Shown here one piece after another: positions 63,741 through 64,000 of a stretch of DNA of 64,000 bases. The position numbers and the translations under genes are program-made. The stretch covers positions 23,032,479-23,096,478 of the forward strand of contig OV277861.1 in assembly GCA_922989275.2 (NCBI GenBank), written 5' to 3'. The DNA comes from Gari tellinella (lineage: Eukaryota > Mollusca > Bivalvia > Cardiida > Psammobiidae). How positions within the stretch are numbered: the stretch's first letter is position 1; every line of letters begins with the position of its first letter. The notes beneath the pieces are model-generated. The model saw only the letters and a program-made list of their open reading frames with translations, did no database searches and had not been told where the DNA came from.

Positions 63741-64000
63741 CAACCTGATTTTAACTTTGGTTACCATGGCAACAAAAAGTCAGTGAAATCATTTTTAAAG
63801 AGATTGACCCAAATAAAAGTCTTGAACAGTTGGTTGTAATCAGCCATGTGGTTTAGGAGAGGAACATGTATTGTGTATTTGATCCCAGAAAGACTGCATA
63901 GAATAACGAAAATTAGCTTTTTGGTGGCCATTTTGTGTTGTTTTTTTTTACCCATGTTTGGCCTTAAACTTCATTGGAGAGGGGGGTCAGGCAACAAACT
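63741..64000 (-). repeat. inverted-repeat arm, right (continues past the window)
   Basis: Complement of 61,771-62,030, starting at CTGATTTTAACTTTGGTTAC and still matching at the last base. Confidence 0.8.

Overview
The window looks like intergenic and intronic DNA of a bivalve mollusc. It is AT-rich, with intron-split animal-type exons, decayed LINE reverse transcriptases, SINE-like pieces, a Helentron/pearl-type element carrying a satellite array, and very many short inverted-repeat transposons (MITEs). The species is inferred from repeat style only. No rRNA, CRISPR or bacterial operon structure is present.

Layout. At 1.7-4.0 kb lies one intact single-exon gene (+) for a 771-residue secreted-N-terminus, multi-pass membrane protein of unknown function; its last ~115 bp are repeated in decayed form beyond an inserted MITE. 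At 5.5-6.9 kb is the 3' end of a LINE. From 7 to 15.6 kb there are MITEs and unannotatable DNA. From 34.6 down to 15.7 kb on the minus strand, I can join exons by splice phase into a TENA/THI-4-like gene with a signal peptide; its third exon is broken and partly duplicated around a MITE. That gene's introns contain a LINE fragment split by a 4.46-kb Helentron-like element (27.44-31.90 kb) built of about 28 copies of a ~165-bp unit. At 37.8 kb is one trypsin-type (S1) protease exon (+). At 38.6-40.9 kb is a TIR element with three further elements nested in it.

From 44.1 to 57.7 kb lies a duplicated, unrecognised gene fragment (two direct copies and one inverted). A 7.24-kb TIR transposon (45,338-52,578) is inserted in the second copy; the inverted copy at 57.1 kb preserves the empty TA site. 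Between these lies a 2.7-kb array almost free of G on the + strand (52.9-55.6 kb). The last 6 kb hold palindromes, microsatellites, CpG-dense patches and a large inverted repeat that runs off the window.

Main discovery candidate: two hairpin modules recur through the window. H1 is ~65 bp with arms AAACAGTTTGGATC.. and GATCAGACGCC; H2 is ~70 bp with arms TTTAAGCAGGCTGAAAG.. and AAAGCAGAATG. Each sits in the middle of several MITE families whose termini and target sites are unrelated (TA-type CAGTGGAGAA, TTAA-type CCCTTTC, TA-type CAGTGCTCCCTC, TA-type CAGTATAACC). Hairpin tips differ between copies but stay self-complementary, and some H1 and H2 copies share the same tip. This suggests a stem module that is maintained and exchanged independently of the transposons carrying it.
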